NCBI GenBank assembly: GCA_945969495.1
Contig: CAMFOH010000007.1
Span: 1 to 42,193 of the forward strand
Source of the DNA: an uncultured Mollicutes bacterium
GTDB lineage: Bacteria; Bacillota_I; Bacilli_A; RF39; UBA660
Length of the DNA stretch: 42,193 nucleotides
Reading direction: 5' to 3'
This document shows positions 14,644 through 23,760 of the stretch, in pieces; within the stretch, counting starts at the first letter, position 1, and each line of letters starts with the position of its first letter. A program made the position numbers and the translations under genes. The notes beneath the pieces are model-generated. The model was not told where the DNA came from. It saw only the letters and a list, made by a program, of their open reading frames with translations, and did no database searches.

Positions 14644-15828
14644 TTATGCATCAATTTTGGTAACAACACCAGCACCAACAGTACGTCCACCTTCACGGAT
14701 AGAGAATTTAGTACCATTTTCAAGTGCGATAGGTGCAATTAATTCAACTGACATAGTAACATTGTCGCCAGGCATAACCATTTCAGTTCCCTCTGGTAAT
14801 GTAACAACACCAGTTACGTCAGTAGTTCTGAAATAGAATTGTGGTCTGTAGTTTGAGAAGAATGGAGTATGTCTTCCGCCTTCTTCTTTGCTTAATACAT
14901 AAACTTGTCCTTCAAATTTAGTATGTGGAGTAACTGAACCTGGTTTAGCAAGAACTTGTCCACGTTGTACTTGTTCACGAGAAATACCACGTAATAATAC
15001 ACCAGCATTATCTCCTGCTTCAGCATAATCAAGTTGCTTACGGAACATTTCAATACCAGTAACAACTGTTTTTTGAGTTTCTTTTAAACCAACGATTTCA
15101 ACTTCGTCATTTAATTTTAATTGTCCACGTTCAACACGTCCTGTAACAACAGTTCCACGACCAGTGATTGTAAATACGTCTTCGATTGACATTAAGAATG
15201 GTTTTGAGTTGTCTCTTTCTGGAGTTGGGATCCATTCATCAACAGCATCCATTAATTCATCAATTTTCTTTTCATATTCTGGATCACCTTCAAGAGCTTT
15301 TAAAGCTGAACCGCGAATAACTGGAGTGTCATCTCCTTCAAATCCGTATTTATTTAATAATTCACGAACATCCATTTCAACTAAGTCTAACATTTCAGGA
15401 TCATCAACCATATCACATTTGTTCATGAATACAACCATTCTTGGTACTCCAACTTGACGAGCAAGTAAGATGTGTTCACGAGTTTGTGCCATTGGTCCAT
15501 CTGTTGCAGCTAATACAAGGATTGCTCCATCCATTTGAGCAGCACCAGTAATCATGTTTTTAACATAGTCAGCATGTCCTGGGCAGTCAACGTGTGCATA
15601 GTGACGTTTGTCAGTTTCATACTCAACGTGAGCAGTATTAATAGTTATACCACGTTCTCTTTCCTCAGGTGCTTTATCAATGTCAGCATAATCTTCAAAC
15701 TTAGCTTGACCTTTTTGAGATAATCTTTTTGTGATCGCAGCAGTTAATGTTGTTTTACCATGGTCAACGTGTCCAATAGTACCAATATTAACGTGTGGTT
15801 TAGAACGATCAAATTTTTCTTTTGCCAT
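14644..15828 (-). CDS. tuf: Elongation factor Tu
   Basis: GTPase delivering aminoacyl-tRNA to the ribosome. The protein has 394 residues, full length. G motifs: [10 protein letters not shown] (P-loop), DCPGHADYV, and NKCDMVDD. Effector region [14 protein letters not shown] is present. Domains 2 and 3 follow ([44 protein letters not shown]). It is the last gene of the str operon. An 85-base gap with a strong hairpin separates it from fusA, which may tune tuf level or mark an RNA processing site. Confidence 0.99.
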   Translation of the reverse strand: MAKEKFDRSKPHVNIGTIGHVDHGKTTLTAAITKRLSQKGQAKFEDYADIDKAPEERERGITINTAHVEYETDKRHYAHVDCPGHADYVKNMITGAAQMDGAILVLAATDGPMAQTREHILLARQVGVPRMVVFMNKCDMVDDPEMLDLVEMDVRELLNKYGFEGDDTPVIRGSALKALEGDPEYEKKIDELMDAVDEWIPTPERDNSKPFLMSIEDVFTITGRGTVVTGRVERGQLKLNDEVEIVGLKETQKTVVTGIEMFRKQLDYAEAGDNAGVLLRGISREQVQRGQVLAKPGSVTPHTKFEGQVYVLSKEEGGRHTPFFSNYRPQFYFRTTDVTGVVTLPEGTEMVMPGDNVTMSVELIAPIALENGTKFSIREGGRTVGAGVVTKIDA

Positions 15829-15873
15829 TTTAATTTTCCTCCCTATATAAATTACATTTCTATTTTATCTAAT

Positions 15874-15904
15874 CTAAGGGAAAATATCAAGTATTTTCCC
15901 TTAG
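15874..15904 (-). other. 13-bp intercistronic hairpin between fusA and tuf
   Basis: CTAAGGGAAAATA (15874-15886) pairs perfectly with TATTTTCCCTTAG (15892-15904) around a 5-base loop. No T-tract follows on the minus strand, so it is unlikely to be a full terminator. A role in mRNA processing, stability, or partial attenuation is inferred. Confidence 0.7.
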
Positions 15905-15913
15905 GATTATTTA

Positions 15914-17986
15914 TTATTGAGCACCATTTTTCTTAATGATGTCTTCAGAAATACTCTTTGGTACTTCTTCGTAGTGATCAAAGAACATAATGAATGTTCC
16001 ACGACCTTGCGTGTTTGATCTTAATGATGTTGCATATCCAAACATCTCAGATAATGGTACATAAGCACTTATCTTAAGTGCATTACCAACAGATTCTTGA
16101 CCCATTGGACGACCACGACGAGATGTAATATCACCCATAACATTACCCATGTATTCATCTGGCACTGTTATATCAACTTTCATTATTGGTTCAAGAAGAA
16201 CCGGTTTACAATTTTTCTTAGCTTCTTTAAGTGCTAACGATGCAGCAACCTTAAATGCCATTTCATTTGAGTCAACATCATGGTAAGAACCATCAAATAA
16301 AGTTGCCTTAACATCTATCATAGGATATCCCGCAAGAACACCCGTTTTCATAGCTTCCTGTAATCCTTTGTCTACTACTGGGATATATTCACGAGGAACA
16401 ACTCCACCTACGATAGCATCAACGAATTCATAACCTTGGTCTTTATTTGGTTCAAATTTAACCCATACGTGACCATATTGTCCGCGTCCACCAGATTGTT
16501 TAATATATTTACCTTCACAATCACCAGCAGCAGTTAATGTTTCACGATAAGCAACTTGTGGCTTACCAATGTTTGCTTCAACGCCAAATTCTCTTCTCAT
16601 TCTATCAACTAAAACGTCCAAGTGAAGTTCTCCCATACCAGAGATAACAGTTTGTCCAGACTCTTGATCTGTTTCTGCTCTAAATGTAGGATCTTCTTCT
16701 GCTAATTTTTGTAATGCAGTAGACATTTTTTCTTGATCTCCCTTACTCTTTGGTTCAATTGCAATTGAGATAACTGGTTCAGGGATAACCATTTTTTCTA
16801 ATATTACAGGATGTTTTTCATCACATAATGTGTCTCCTGTTGTTGTATTTTTAAGACCTACAGCTGCTGCTATGTCACCTGCGTATACTTCAGATATTTC
16901 TGTACGATTATTAGCATGCATTTGTAAAATACGTCCAACCCTTTCCTTAACGTTTTTGTTAGCATTAAGTACGTATGAACCACTCTTTAATGTTCCAGAA
17001 TAAACACGGAAGAATGATAATCTACCAACAAATGGATCAGTCATAATTTTAAATGCTAACGCCGCGAAAGGTTCACTATCTGAAGCATGTCTTTCCACTT
17101 CCTTATCATTTGCATCATGTCCTTTTATTGAAGGTATATCAGTTGGTGCTGGTAAGTAATCAACAACAGCATCAAGCATTAACTTAACACCTATATTACC
17201 TAGTGCAGTACCACACATTACTGGGAACATTTTAACTGAAAGAACACCTTTTCTAATTGCTCTTTTAATTAATTCTTCGCTTATTTCAGCTCCCTCTAAA
17301 TATTTTTCCATTAACTCTTCATCGAACTCAGCAGCATCTTCAATCATAACAATACGTTTTTCTTCTGCTATATCTTTTAAGTCAGCTGGAATTTCAATTT
17401 CAACGGCATTTTCTTCAGGTTTACCATCATATTGATAAGCTTTCATAGTAACTAAGTCAATAATTCCATTGAATTCTGATTCAGCTCCTATTGGCCATTG
17501 AATTGCAGTTGCTTTAACACCAAGTCTTGATTTAATAGATTCAACACTTGCGGCAAAGTCTGCACCCATTTTATCCATCTTGTTTGAGAAAACAAGTCTT
17601 GGAACATGCATTTCAGTCGCTTGACGCCAAACATTTTCAGTTTGTGGTTCAACTCCATTTTGAGAATCAAGTACCGTAACGGCACCATCTAATACCCTAA
17701 GTGATCTAGTAACTTCAATTGTAAAATCAACGTGACCTGGGGTATCAATTATGTTAAGTCTATTACCCTTCCAGAATGCAGTAGTTGCAGCTGAAGTAAT
17801 GGTAATACCACGTTCTTTTTCTTGGTCCATCCAGTCCATTTGAGATTCACCATCGTGAGTTTCACCTATTTTATGAATCTTATGAGTATGGAACAAAACA
17901 CGCTCTGTACATGTGGTTTTACCTGCATCAACGTGAGCCATAATACCAATGTTACGAGTGTTTTCTAATGAATATTCACGAGCCAT
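15914..17986 (-). CDS. fusA: Elongation factor G
   Basis: GTPase driving ribosomal translocation and, with RRF, recycling. The protein has 690 residues. ATG 17986 ([14 protein letters not shown]) is the right start, with GAAGGAGAAG just upstream; the longer frame to 18007 would overlap rpsG and lacks support. G motifs: [25 protein letters not shown] and [10 protein letters not shown]. Later domains show [17 protein letters not shown] and [17 protein letters not shown]. It is third in the rpsL-rpsG-fusA-tuf operon, 14 bases after rpsG. Confidence 0.99.
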   Translation of the reverse strand: MAREYSLENTRNIGIMAHVDAGKTTCTERVLFHTHKIHKIGETHDGESQMDWMDQEKERGITITSAATTAFWKGNRLNIIDTPGHVDFTIEVTRSLRVLDGAVTVLDSQNGVEPQTENVWRQATEMHVPRLVFSNKMDKMGADFAASVESIKSRLGVKATAIQWPIGAESEFNGIIDLVTMKAYQYDGKPEENAVEIEIPADLKDIAEEKRIVMIEDAAEFDEELMEKYLEGAEISEELIKRAIRKGVLSVKMFPVMCGTALGNIGVKLMLDAVVDYLPAPTDIPSIKGHDANDKEVERHASDSEPFAALAFKIMTDPFVGRLSFFRVYSGTLKSGSYVLNANKNVKERVGRILQMHANNRTEISEVYAGDIAAAVGLKNTTTGDTLCDEKHPVILEKMVIPEPVISIAIEPKSKGDQEKMSTALQKLAEEDPTFRAETDQESGQTVISGMGELHLDVLVDRMRREFGVEANIGKPQVAYRETLTAAGDCEGKYIKQSGGRGQYGHVWVKFEPNKDQGYEFVDAIVGGVVPREYIPVVDKGLQEAMKTGVLAGYPMIDVKATLFDGSYHDVDSNEMAFKVAASLALKEAKKNCKPVLLEPIMKVDITVPDEYMGNVMGDITSRRGRPMGQESVGNALKISAYVPLSEMFGYATSLRSNTQGRGTFIMFFDHYEEVPKSISEDIIKKNGAQ

Positions 17987-18000
17987 ATACTTCTCCTTCC

Positions 18001-18468
18001 CTACCAACGATAATGTGCAAACGCTTTATTAGCTTCTGCCATTCTGTGAGTATCATCTTTTTTCTTAACAGCTGCTCCAGTACCATTTGAAGCATCAATA
18101 AGTTCGTTAGCTAATTTCTCAGCCATTGTTTTTCCACCACGTGAACGGGCAGCATTAACAATCCAACGAAGTGCTAAAGCTTGTGCTCTATCAGGTTTAA
18201 CTTCTACTGGAACTTGATAGTTTGCACCACCAACACGACGAGCTTTAACTTCTAGTGCTGGAGTAACATTTTCCATAGCTTTTTTAAATACGTCATTTGC
18301 GTTTTCTCCTGTTCTTTCATGGATCATATCAAACGCATCATAAACGATAGTTTCTGCTTTTCCACGTTTACCATCTAGCATAATTTGATTAATTAATTTT
18401 GTAATTACTTTTGAATTATAGACTGGATCTGGTAATACGTCTCTTTTTACAGCACGTCTTTTACGCAT
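18001..18468 (-). CDS. rpsG: 30S ribosomal protein S7
   Basis: Primary 16S rRNA binder that organises the 30S head near the exit site. The protein has 155 residues, the usual length. [20 protein letters not shown], the [15 protein letters not shown] hairpin and [16 protein letters not shown] are family hallmarks; it ends in [25 protein letters not shown] precedes the ATG. It is second gene of the str operon, 29 bases after rpsL. Confidence 0.99.
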   Translation of the reverse strand: MRKRRAVKRDVLPDPVYNSKVITKLINQIMLDGKRGKAETIVYDAFDMIHERTGENANDVFKKAMENVTPALEVKARRVGGANYQVPVEVKPDRAQALALRWIVNAARSRGGKTMAEKLANELIDASNGTGAAVKKKDDTHRMAEANKAFAHYRW

Positions 18469-18497
18469 ATTTGTCCTCCTTTTATTTTATATTACTT

Positions 18498-18911
18498 TTA
18501 TTTTTTTGGTTTTTTTGCTCCGTACTTAGATCTTGCTTGCTTTCTATCAGCAACTCCTGCAGTATCTAAAGTACCTCTTATGATATGGTAACGCACACCG
18601 ATAAGGTCTTTTACACGACCACCACGTATTAATACAACGCTATGTTCTTGTAAATTATGTCCTTGCCCTGGAATATAAGCAGTTACTTCATAACCATTAC
18701 TTAAACGTACACGAGCATACTTACGTAATGCTGAGTTTGGTTTCTTTGGAGTCATTGTTCCGACACGAGTACATACTCCACGTTTTTGTGGTGATGAAGC
18801 AGGCAAGTTTTTCTTTTTCAAAGTGTTAGTTCTAACAAGTAGAACTGGTGCTTTTGGCTTGCGCTTCTTATTTTTTCTTCCATGACGAAGAATTTGGTTT
18901 ATTGTAGGCAT
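18498..18911 (-). CDS. rpsL: 30S ribosomal protein S12
   Basis: Decoding-centre protein. The protein has 137 residues, including the about 13-residue N-terminal-region insertion usual in Gram-positives. The loop [20 protein letters not shown] is normal, with Lys56 equivalent to Lys42 of E. coli. The second decoding loop reads [17 protein letters not shown]: Ile104 (codon ATC, bases 18600-18602) replaces the nearly invariant proline (Pro90 of E. coli), a position where changes are known to affect streptomycin response. The conserved Asp next to Lys is kept. It is first gene of the str operon, with a good promoter upstream (19007-19036). Confidence 0.99.
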   Translation of the reverse strand: MPTINQILRHGRKNKKRKPKAPVLLVRTNTLKKKNLPASSPQKRGVCTRVGTMTPKKPNSALRKYARVRLSNGYEVTAYIPGQGHNLQEHSVVLIRGGRVKDLIGVRYHIIRGTLDTAGVADRKQARSKYGAKKPKK

Positions 18912-18949
18912 ATTTTCTACTCCTTTCTTAACACACTACCTGGTGTTTC

Positions 18950-18993
18950 TTTTTTGATATATTTTTAAGCCTTACTAAAAGCAAGACTTAATT
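18950..18993 (-). promoter_or_regulatory. Leader hairpin of the str operon
   Basis: In the rpsL leader, TTAAGTCTTGC and GTAAGGCTTAA (loop TTTTA, around 18966-18992) can form an 11-bp stem with wobble pairs. A second small hairpin (AACAC/GTGTT) precedes the ribosome site. A ribosomal-protein feedback site is possible but not shown. Confidence 0.3.
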
Positions 18994-19006
18994 AATCAGC
19001 TTTAAT

Positions 19007-19036
19007 AATATAACACTTTTTAATGTTTACTGTCAA
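19007..19036 (-). promoter_or_regulatory. str operon promoter
   Basis: TTGACA (19031-19036), an 18-base spacer and TATATT (19007-19012) on the minus strand, giving a roughly 90-base leader to rpsL. Confidence 0.8.
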
Positions 19037-19065
19037 TATATTTGATTAAATTTCAAAGAAAAATA

Positions 19066-19290
19066 CTATGCAGCAGTTTGTGCGCTAGTATCATTTTTTA
19101 ATCCATATTTTTTATTAAACTTCTCGGCTCTACCAGTTTTAGATTGCATTGTTGCTTGACCAGTATAAAATGGATGACACTTTGAACAAACTTCCACATG
19201 TATTTTATCGTTGATAGATTTTGTTTCAAACGTAGCTCCACAAGTACACGTAACCGTTGAAGTTTTGTAGATACTTTCTTTTCTTGGCAT
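19066..19290 (-). CDS. rpmE: 50S ribosomal protein L31, zinc-binding type
   Basis: The protein has 74 residues. Four cysteines in VTCTCGATF and VEVCSKCHPFYTG mark the zinc-containing (C+) form, whose loss under zinc limitation is known in other bacteria. GRAEKFNKKYGL is the family C-terminal region; a short Ser/Thr/Ala tail follows. Monocistronic, with its own promoter (TTGCAA, 17 bases, TATAAT at 19348-19376) and a leader hairpin next to the ribosome site GAAAGGAGC. Confidence 0.98.
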   Translation of the reverse strand: MPRKESIYKTSTVTCTCGATFETKSINDKIHVEVCSKCHPFYTGQATMQSKTGRAEKFNKKYGLKNDTSAQTAA

Positions 19291-19308
19291 ACTTTTTAGC
19301 TCCTTTCG

Positions 19309-19331
19309 CCATGACTTACATTAAGCCATAG
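19309..19331 (-). promoter_or_regulatory. L31 leader hairpin beside the ribosome site
   Basis: CTATGGCTT (19331-19323) and AAGTCATGG (19317-19309) pair over 9 positions with wobble, around a 5-base loop. The stem ends about 5 bases before the AAAGGAGC ribosome site. L31 leaders with autoregulatory structures are known in several Firmicute groups; I could not match this to a specific one. Confidence 0.4.
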
Positions 19332-19347
19332 ATATAAAATCCATTAT

Positions 19348-19376
19348 ATTATAACAATAGTTAAGCTATTTTGCAA
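19348..19376 (-). promoter_or_regulatory. rpmE promoter
   Basis: TTGCAA (19371-19376), a 17-base spacer and TATAAT (19348-19353) on the minus strand. The -35 overlaps the end of the upstream hydrolase gene. Confidence 0.75.
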
Positions 19377-20136
19377 GTATTTTTTTATTTATAAGTCCAA
19401 TTGCACTTTTTGCCATAGCACGATACCCGTCTTTAGTTGGATGAATTTCAAGAGTACTAGGAAGATAATTGTCATTTGCTAAAAACGTATCATGAATATC
19501 AACGTATGTCATATCATACTTTCTAACTATGTTTTCCATCTTCGTATTAGCATATAAAATAACTGGTTCAACAGTATTAGCAAGTGAAGTTGAAAAATTA
19601 GTGAAAGGATTATAAAAACCAAACACCATTATTTGTTCTTTGCAAGACTTTCTTAACTCATAAAGCAGTTTATCAACATCCAATATTGTCTCGTCCACGT
19701 AAGTATAAATATCATCAAACTCATTCATATCAAATTCATTACCAATATTAAGTTTATAAAACAAATCATTTGCACCTATACTTACGGTAACCAAATCAGC
19801 TTTTATAAGAGCATTTTTTATAGTTATATTTTTTCCGTTAACTTTTATTTCTTTATTTTCTTTTAAATCATTTAATAAATCTATACTACGATACCCACTT
19901 TTTGAAAAATCCTTAGTATAAAATTCTAGCACTTCTTTATCTTTTAAATACTCTTGTATATAATCACCATAACTTTCTTCGATGGTATTATTAGGTGTTT
20001 GACCTGCTGCCAAGGAATCTCCTAAAGATAAATAATAAACTTTTCTATCCCTAGTAATAAAAAATATAATAAGCAAAATTATTGCGGTAATAATAAATCC
20101 AATTAAAAGTTTATATCTTCTTTTCAAGTTATTCAC
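19366..20136 (-). CDS. Membrane-anchored SGNH/GDSL hydrolase
   Basis: The protein has 256 residues: a basic N-terminus, one transmembrane anchor (about 9-27) and an extracellular SGNH domain similar in plan to YpmR of Bacillus. Block I is YYLSLGDSLAAG with nucleophile Ser41. Block III is VTVSIGANDLF. Block V is EIHPTKDGY with His232. The family usually has Asp three residues before the His (DxxH); here that position is Leu, with Glu two before. It lies 29 bases after murA, past a hairpin. The substrate (lipid ester or acylated wall sugar) is not readable. Confidence 0.85.
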   Translation of the reverse strand: MNNLKRRYKLLIGFIITAIILLIIFFITRDRKVYYLSLGDSLAAGQTPNNTIEESYGDYIQEYLKDKEVLEFYTKDFSKSGYRSIDLLNDLKENKEIKVNGKNITIKNALIKADLVTVSIGANDLFYKLNIGNEFDMNEFDDIYTYVDETILDVDKLLYELRKSCKEQIMVFGFYNPFTNFSTSLANTVEPVILYANTKMENIVRKYDMTYVDIHDTFLANDNYLPSTLEIHPTKDGYRAMAKSAIGLINKKILAK

Positions 20137-20146
20137 CTCAAAATAA

Positions 20147-20170
20147 AATAGTATTTACTGCAATACTATT
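20147..20170 (-). terminator. murA terminator starting inside the murA stop codon
   Basis: AATAGTATT-GCAGTA-AATACTATT followed by TTATTTT on the minus strand. The murA TAG stop lies in the left arm. The downstream hydrolase begins 11 bases later, so read-through is likely. Confidence 0.75.
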
Positions 20171-21425
20171 CTATTTCTTCAAGCTTTATTTTAGCACCTA
20201 TATTAGTAAGTTTTTCAATTATATTTTCGTAACCTCTTAATATATAATCAGCATTATCTATAATTGTTTTACCATCTGCTATTAAACCCGCTATAACAAG
20301 GCAGGCACCTGCTCTTAAATCTGTAGCTTTAACTTTTTTCCCCTTTAATTTTGTAGGACCCATTATAACTGCTTTAGAATTTGTTAAAGTTTCTGTTGTA
20401 GCTCCCATCTTATTTAGTTCCACTAAATTTAAAAATCTATTTTCCCATATCGTTTCATTTATAATTGATTTGCCTTTTGCTTGCGTAAGTAACGCTGTTA
20501 TTGGCTGCTGTAAATCTGTAGGAAACCCAGGATAAACCTGTGTTTTTATATTAGTGGATTTAAGTTTTTCAGGAGCACTTATCTTTATAAAGTCTATTCC
20601 TATTTGCATCGGAACACCTATATCATCTAACTTAGAAATTAAAGCTTCAACATGATCTGGTATAATGTTTGATATGGTAATATCTTTACCAATTGCACTA
20701 GCTAAAATCATGTAAGTACCAGTTTCTATATAATCTGGTACAACTTCATGGAAACAAGAATGTAAATATTTTACTCCTACAACTTTAATTTCACTTGTTC
20801 CTGCACCACTTATTTTAGCTCCCATATTATTTAAAAACGTTGCGACATTAACTATGTGCGGTTCTTTAGCAGCATTTGAAATAATAGTTGTTCCTTCCGC
20901 TTTAACAGCCGCTAGCATAAGATTAATAGTAGCACCTACCGATGCAAAATCTAAATTTATCTTTGCACCTTTTAAATTATCTGCACTAATGGTAAATAAA
21001 TTATTATTTTCTTCTACTTTAGCCCCCATTGCTTCAAAACCCTTTAAGTGAAGATTTATTGGTCTTGCACCTATTGAGCATCCCCCTGGAAAATACATTT
21101 CAACTTTTTTAAACCTACTTAATAACGCCCCCATAAAATAATATGATGCTCTTAACTTCTTTGCTATCTCTTCTGGAATAAGTTTATTTTTGATATTTGA
21201 TGAATTTATTTTAATAACGTCATCATCTCTTTTTACTTTAGCTCCTAAAAAATTTAATATCTCATCTAAAGCATCAATATCAGAAATGTTAGGCACATTA
21301 GCTATTGTAACTTCTTCATCACACAAAACAGCAGCTGGTACAAGTGCTACCGCACTATTTTTAGAACCACTTATCCTTACTTCACCACTTAATTCTTTAC
21401 CGCCTTCAATTATTATCCTATGCAT
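20166..21425 (-). CDS. murA: UDP-N-acetylglucosamine 1-carboxyvinyltransferase
   Basis: First committed step of peptidoglycan precursor synthesis: enolpyruvyl transfer from PEP to UDP-GlcNAc. The protein has 419 residues. N-terminal ISGSKNSAVALVPA carries the substrate-binding Lys22-Asn23. The catalytic loop GGCSIGARPINLHLKGFEAMGA has Cys116, the residue alkylated by fosfomycin, so no intrinsic resistance is expected from this copy. TDLQQPITALL and DLRAGACLVIAGL are family blocks. Firmicutes often carry two murA copies; which one this is cannot be told. GGAGGAG precedes the ATG. Confidence 0.97.
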   Translation of the reverse strand: MHRIIIEGGKELSGEVRISGSKNSAVALVPAAVLCDEEVTIANVPNISDIDALDEILNFLGAKVKRDDDVIKINSSNIKNKLIPEEIAKKLRASYYFMGALLSRFKKVEMYFPGGCSIGARPINLHLKGFEAMGAKVEENNNLFTISADNLKGAKINLDFASVGATINLMLAAVKAEGTTIISNAAKEPHIVNVATFLNNMGAKISGAGTSEIKVVGVKYLHSCFHEVVPDYIETGTYMILASAIGKDITISNIIPDHVEALISKLDDIGVPMQIGIDFIKISAPEKLKSTNIKTQVYPGFPTDLQQPITALLTQAKGKSIINETIWENRFLNLVELNKMGATTETLTNSKAVIMGPTKLKGKKVKATDLRAGACLVIAGLIADGKTIIDNADYILRGYENIIEKLTNIGAKIKLEEIE

Positions 21426-21492
21426 ACTACTCCTCCATATCTATATTGTATTGTATTATTTTTTTGTTAAAAGGTGATTAATTTGCCCTGGT

Positions 21493-22341
21493 TTATAATC
21501 TATTTTTACTTCCAATAATAGTATTTTTTTCATGAATAACTTTTTTTACTGCATTTTTACCAGATAAAATTATTTTTCTAGGGTCATATATATCTTTGTT
21601 TGTTTTTAAATACTTTCTTACTTCACAAGACCATGCATACATAAGATCAGTATTAAAGTTAATCTTAGTAACACCACAAAAAATAGCAGTTTTAAGTTTA
21701 TTATCATCTAGGCCTGATGCTCCATGAAGTACTAAAGGTATTCTAACCATTTTACAAATTGCTCCTAAAAGCTCAAAGTCTATTTTTTCATTTCCATTGT
21801 AAAAACCATGTACGTTTCCTACCGAAGGAGCAAATGAATCAATACCTGTTCTGAACACAAAATCATGACTTTGCTCTAAGTCTGAATATAAATATATATC
21901 TTGACTTGAATCGTCACTACCCAAACTTCCAAGTTCAGCTTCAACACTTACATCATGCTCCTTAGCATAACTAACAACTTTGTCTGTTATTGCTACATTA
22001 TCTTCAAATCCCATTGTTGATACATCTATCATTACCGATGTAAAACCTGCGTCAATAGCCATTTTACAAGATAAAAAATCATTTGCATGATCAAGATGAA
22101 GAACAACAGGAACTTTTATACAAAGTTCATTTATCATGGTTTCAACTAAATTTACAACTATTTTATAACCACCAAAGTATTCTATTGAACTTGGAGTCAC
22201 CGCTAATATAACAGGACTTTTGTCTTCATTACATGCTTCTAATATAAATCTAATCCACTCTAGATTATTTATATTATAAGCAGGAATAGCATATCCCTGT
22301 TTTAAAGCATTATCAAAAAGTTTTTTACTATTTACTAACAT
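21493..22341 (-). CDS. fba: Class II fructose-bisphosphate aldolase
   Basis: Zinc-dependent cleavage of fructose 1,6-bisphosphate in glycolysis. The protein has 282 residues from ATG 22341 (MLVNSKKLFDNALKQGYAIP). The longer frame to 22389 has no ribosome site, whereas AGAGGATG precedes 22341. Zinc ligand and catalytic motifs: VVLHLDHAND (Asp84, His85), VEAELGSLG, SVGNVHGFY and VLHGASGL, with NFNTDL in the phosphate-binding part. Tagatose-bisphosphate specificity cannot be excluded. A promoter (TTGACT, 17 bases, TAAAAT) lies at 22361-22389. Confidence 0.9.
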   Translation of the reverse strand: MLVNSKKLFDNALKQGYAIPAYNINNLEWIRFILEACNEDKSPVILAVTPSSIEYFGGYKIVVNLVETMINELCIKVPVVLHLDHANDFLSCKMAIDAGFTSVMIDVSTMGFEDNVAITDKVVSYAKEHDVSVEAELGSLGSDDSSQDIYLYSDLEQSHDFVFRTGIDSFAPSVGNVHGFYNGNEKIDFELLGAICKMVRIPLVLHGASGLDDNKLKTAIFCGVTKINFNTDLMYAWSCEVRKYLKTNKDIYDPRKIILSGKNAVKKVIHEKNTIIGSKNRL

Positions 22342-22360
22342 ACTATCATCCTCTAACTTA

Positions 22361-22389
22361 ATTTTAGTATATTTATAAGTTATAGTCAA
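22361..22389 (-). promoter_or_regulatory. fba promoter
   Basis: TTGACT (22384-22389), a 17-base spacer and TAAAAT (22361-22366), directly after the terminator of the upstream gene. Confidence 0.65.
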
Positions 22390-22419
22390 AGAAAAACACT
22401 AGAATTTACATTCTAGTGT
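22390..22419 (-). terminator. Terminator of the unknown anchored protein gene
   Basis: ACACTAGAAT-GTAA-ATTCTAGTGT followed by TTTTTCTTT on the minus strand, a perfect 10-bp stem. Confidence 0.85.
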
Positions 22420-22432
22420 ATACATTATTTAC

Positions 22433-23698
22433 TTATTTTCTCATATTTATGGTGAAAGTTTCACCAGCATATTTCTCTGCATCAATAGCATCTTCATCAA
22501 CATATCTTTCAGTTTGATAAATAGTAGAAGGTTCTGTTACAGGTTCTTCTTTTACCACTTCTCCACCAGGAATATATTCTTCAGAAGTACCTTCATTAGG
22601 TATTTCAACAACAAATTCGCTCTCACTAACAGTTGTAGTAACTTTATCATTAATAACTTCTTGCTTGCCACTAGAACCAGTAGCAGGTTTTCCGCCTTCA
22701 TTTATTACGGTAGTTTCTTGATTAGATATTGCCTCTACTCTTGATTCTGCATCTTTTCTATCTACTGATACAAAATACTCATCAAAAATAGAAATATCTA
22801 TACCACATGTTCCACTTTCAAGATTTTCTTTTAAAATATTAGATAAATCTAAGTTTTCACTTGCAGCACTAAATAATTTATTAGTAGCAGTAGTTATAAA
22901 GCCTAAAGCACCATCTAATTCCTCTGCTTGTTCCTTACTTAACAAAGGTGTGAAAAGTGGATTTATAGAACTAAATTGTTTAAATAAAATTATCTTATTA
23001 CCTGTTGATAATTCTAATGTCTTAGCTTTATCATATAAATTATAATATTCATTCGCAGTAATTGTCATTGCAGTTTCATTATTATTTCTTATATTAGCAC
23101 GTTGCTCATAATATACTTTAGCAATTTCTATAGCAAGTCTTTTAGCTTCACTATCTTGCGGCATCCACATATAAGCGCATGGAACAGGATTTGTTGTACC
23201 CGCAAAGATTGGATTACTATTGCTATCATCAAGAATTTGATCCATGGTTACAACATAATCTGATAAATAGTCATCTAGAGTAATTCCAAATAATAATGCC
23301 AATTGTTGCAAATACTCAAATTTCTTATCATCAGTAGATATATCTTCTGGATAAGTAATTTTATCATACACTTCATTTATCACATAAATAGAGTTTTTAA
23401 TATCTAAAACACTACATTTTTTCTCAGATAAATTATATATATCTTCTGCTCTTTTTGACACTTCTTCTGGATTATTAATATCAAAATCATCAGTTAATAC
23501 CAATTCACTTGATTCCGGTGTAACCATTGTAGTTTCTGGTGATGTATTTGTAATATCATTATCCTTTTTAAGTTTAATATTTGAAGCAACCTTAGTTGCA
23601 CCAACTAATAAAGCACCAGCTAATGCAAGAGAAATAAATGCTGTAGTTGCAGTCTTAGTTTTTTTATGTGTTTGTTCATAAATATCCTTATGTTCCAT
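22433..23698 (-). CDS. Unknown membrane-anchored extracellular protein
   Basis: I do not recognise this 421-residue protein. Residues 1-17 are hydrophilic with Lys, followed by one hydrophobic anchor (TAFISLALAGALLVGATKVA, about 18-37). A Thr/Ser/Pro/Glu linker (about 45-75), a helical-looking central part (about 80-320) and a low-complexity acidic Ser/Thr/Glu/Pro tail follow. The central part contains three cysteines (KKCSV, NPVPCAY, SGTCGID). No enzymatic motif is visible. It has a consensus-like promoter (23732-23760), a strong AGGGGGAAG ribosome site and a strong terminator, so it is an independent and probably well expressed surface protein. Confidence 0.6.
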   Translation of the reverse strand: MEHKDIYEQTHKKTKTATTAFISLALAGALLVGATKVASNIKLKKDNDITNTSPETTMVTPESSELVLTDDFDINNPEEVSKRAEDIYNLSEKKCSVLDIKNSIYVINEVYDKITYPEDISTDDKKFEYLQQLALLFGITLDDYLSDYVVTMDQILDDSNSNPIFAGTTNPVPCAYMWMPQDSEAKRLAIEIAKVYYEQRANIRNNNETAMTITANEYYNLYDKAKTLELSTGNKIILFKQFSSINPLFTPLLSKEQAEELDGALGFITTATNKLFSAASENLDLSNILKENLESGTCGIDISIFDEYFVSVDRKDAESRVEAISNQETTVINEGGKPATGSSGKQEVINDKVTTTVSESEFVVEIPNEGTSEEYIPGGEVVKEEPVTEPSTIYQTERYVDEDAIDAEKYAGETFTINMRK

Positions 23699-23731
23699 TC
23701 AAATCTTCCCCCTTTTGTTTGAATGCCGTAT

Positions 23732-23760
23732 ATGATATCACTATTTTATTATTTTGTCAA
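23732..23760 (-). promoter_or_regulatory. Promoter of the unknown anchored protein gene
   Basis: TTGACA (23755-23760), a 17-base spacer and TATCAT (23732-23737) on the minus strand; the -35 overlaps the last codons of mntP. Confidence 0.75.

Noticed and set aside
18935..18960. Plus-strand terminator-like hairpin (AACAC/GTGTT followed by T-run) upstream of rpsL
   Set aside because: No plus-strand gene precedes it; the sequence is part of the rpsL leader on the other strand.
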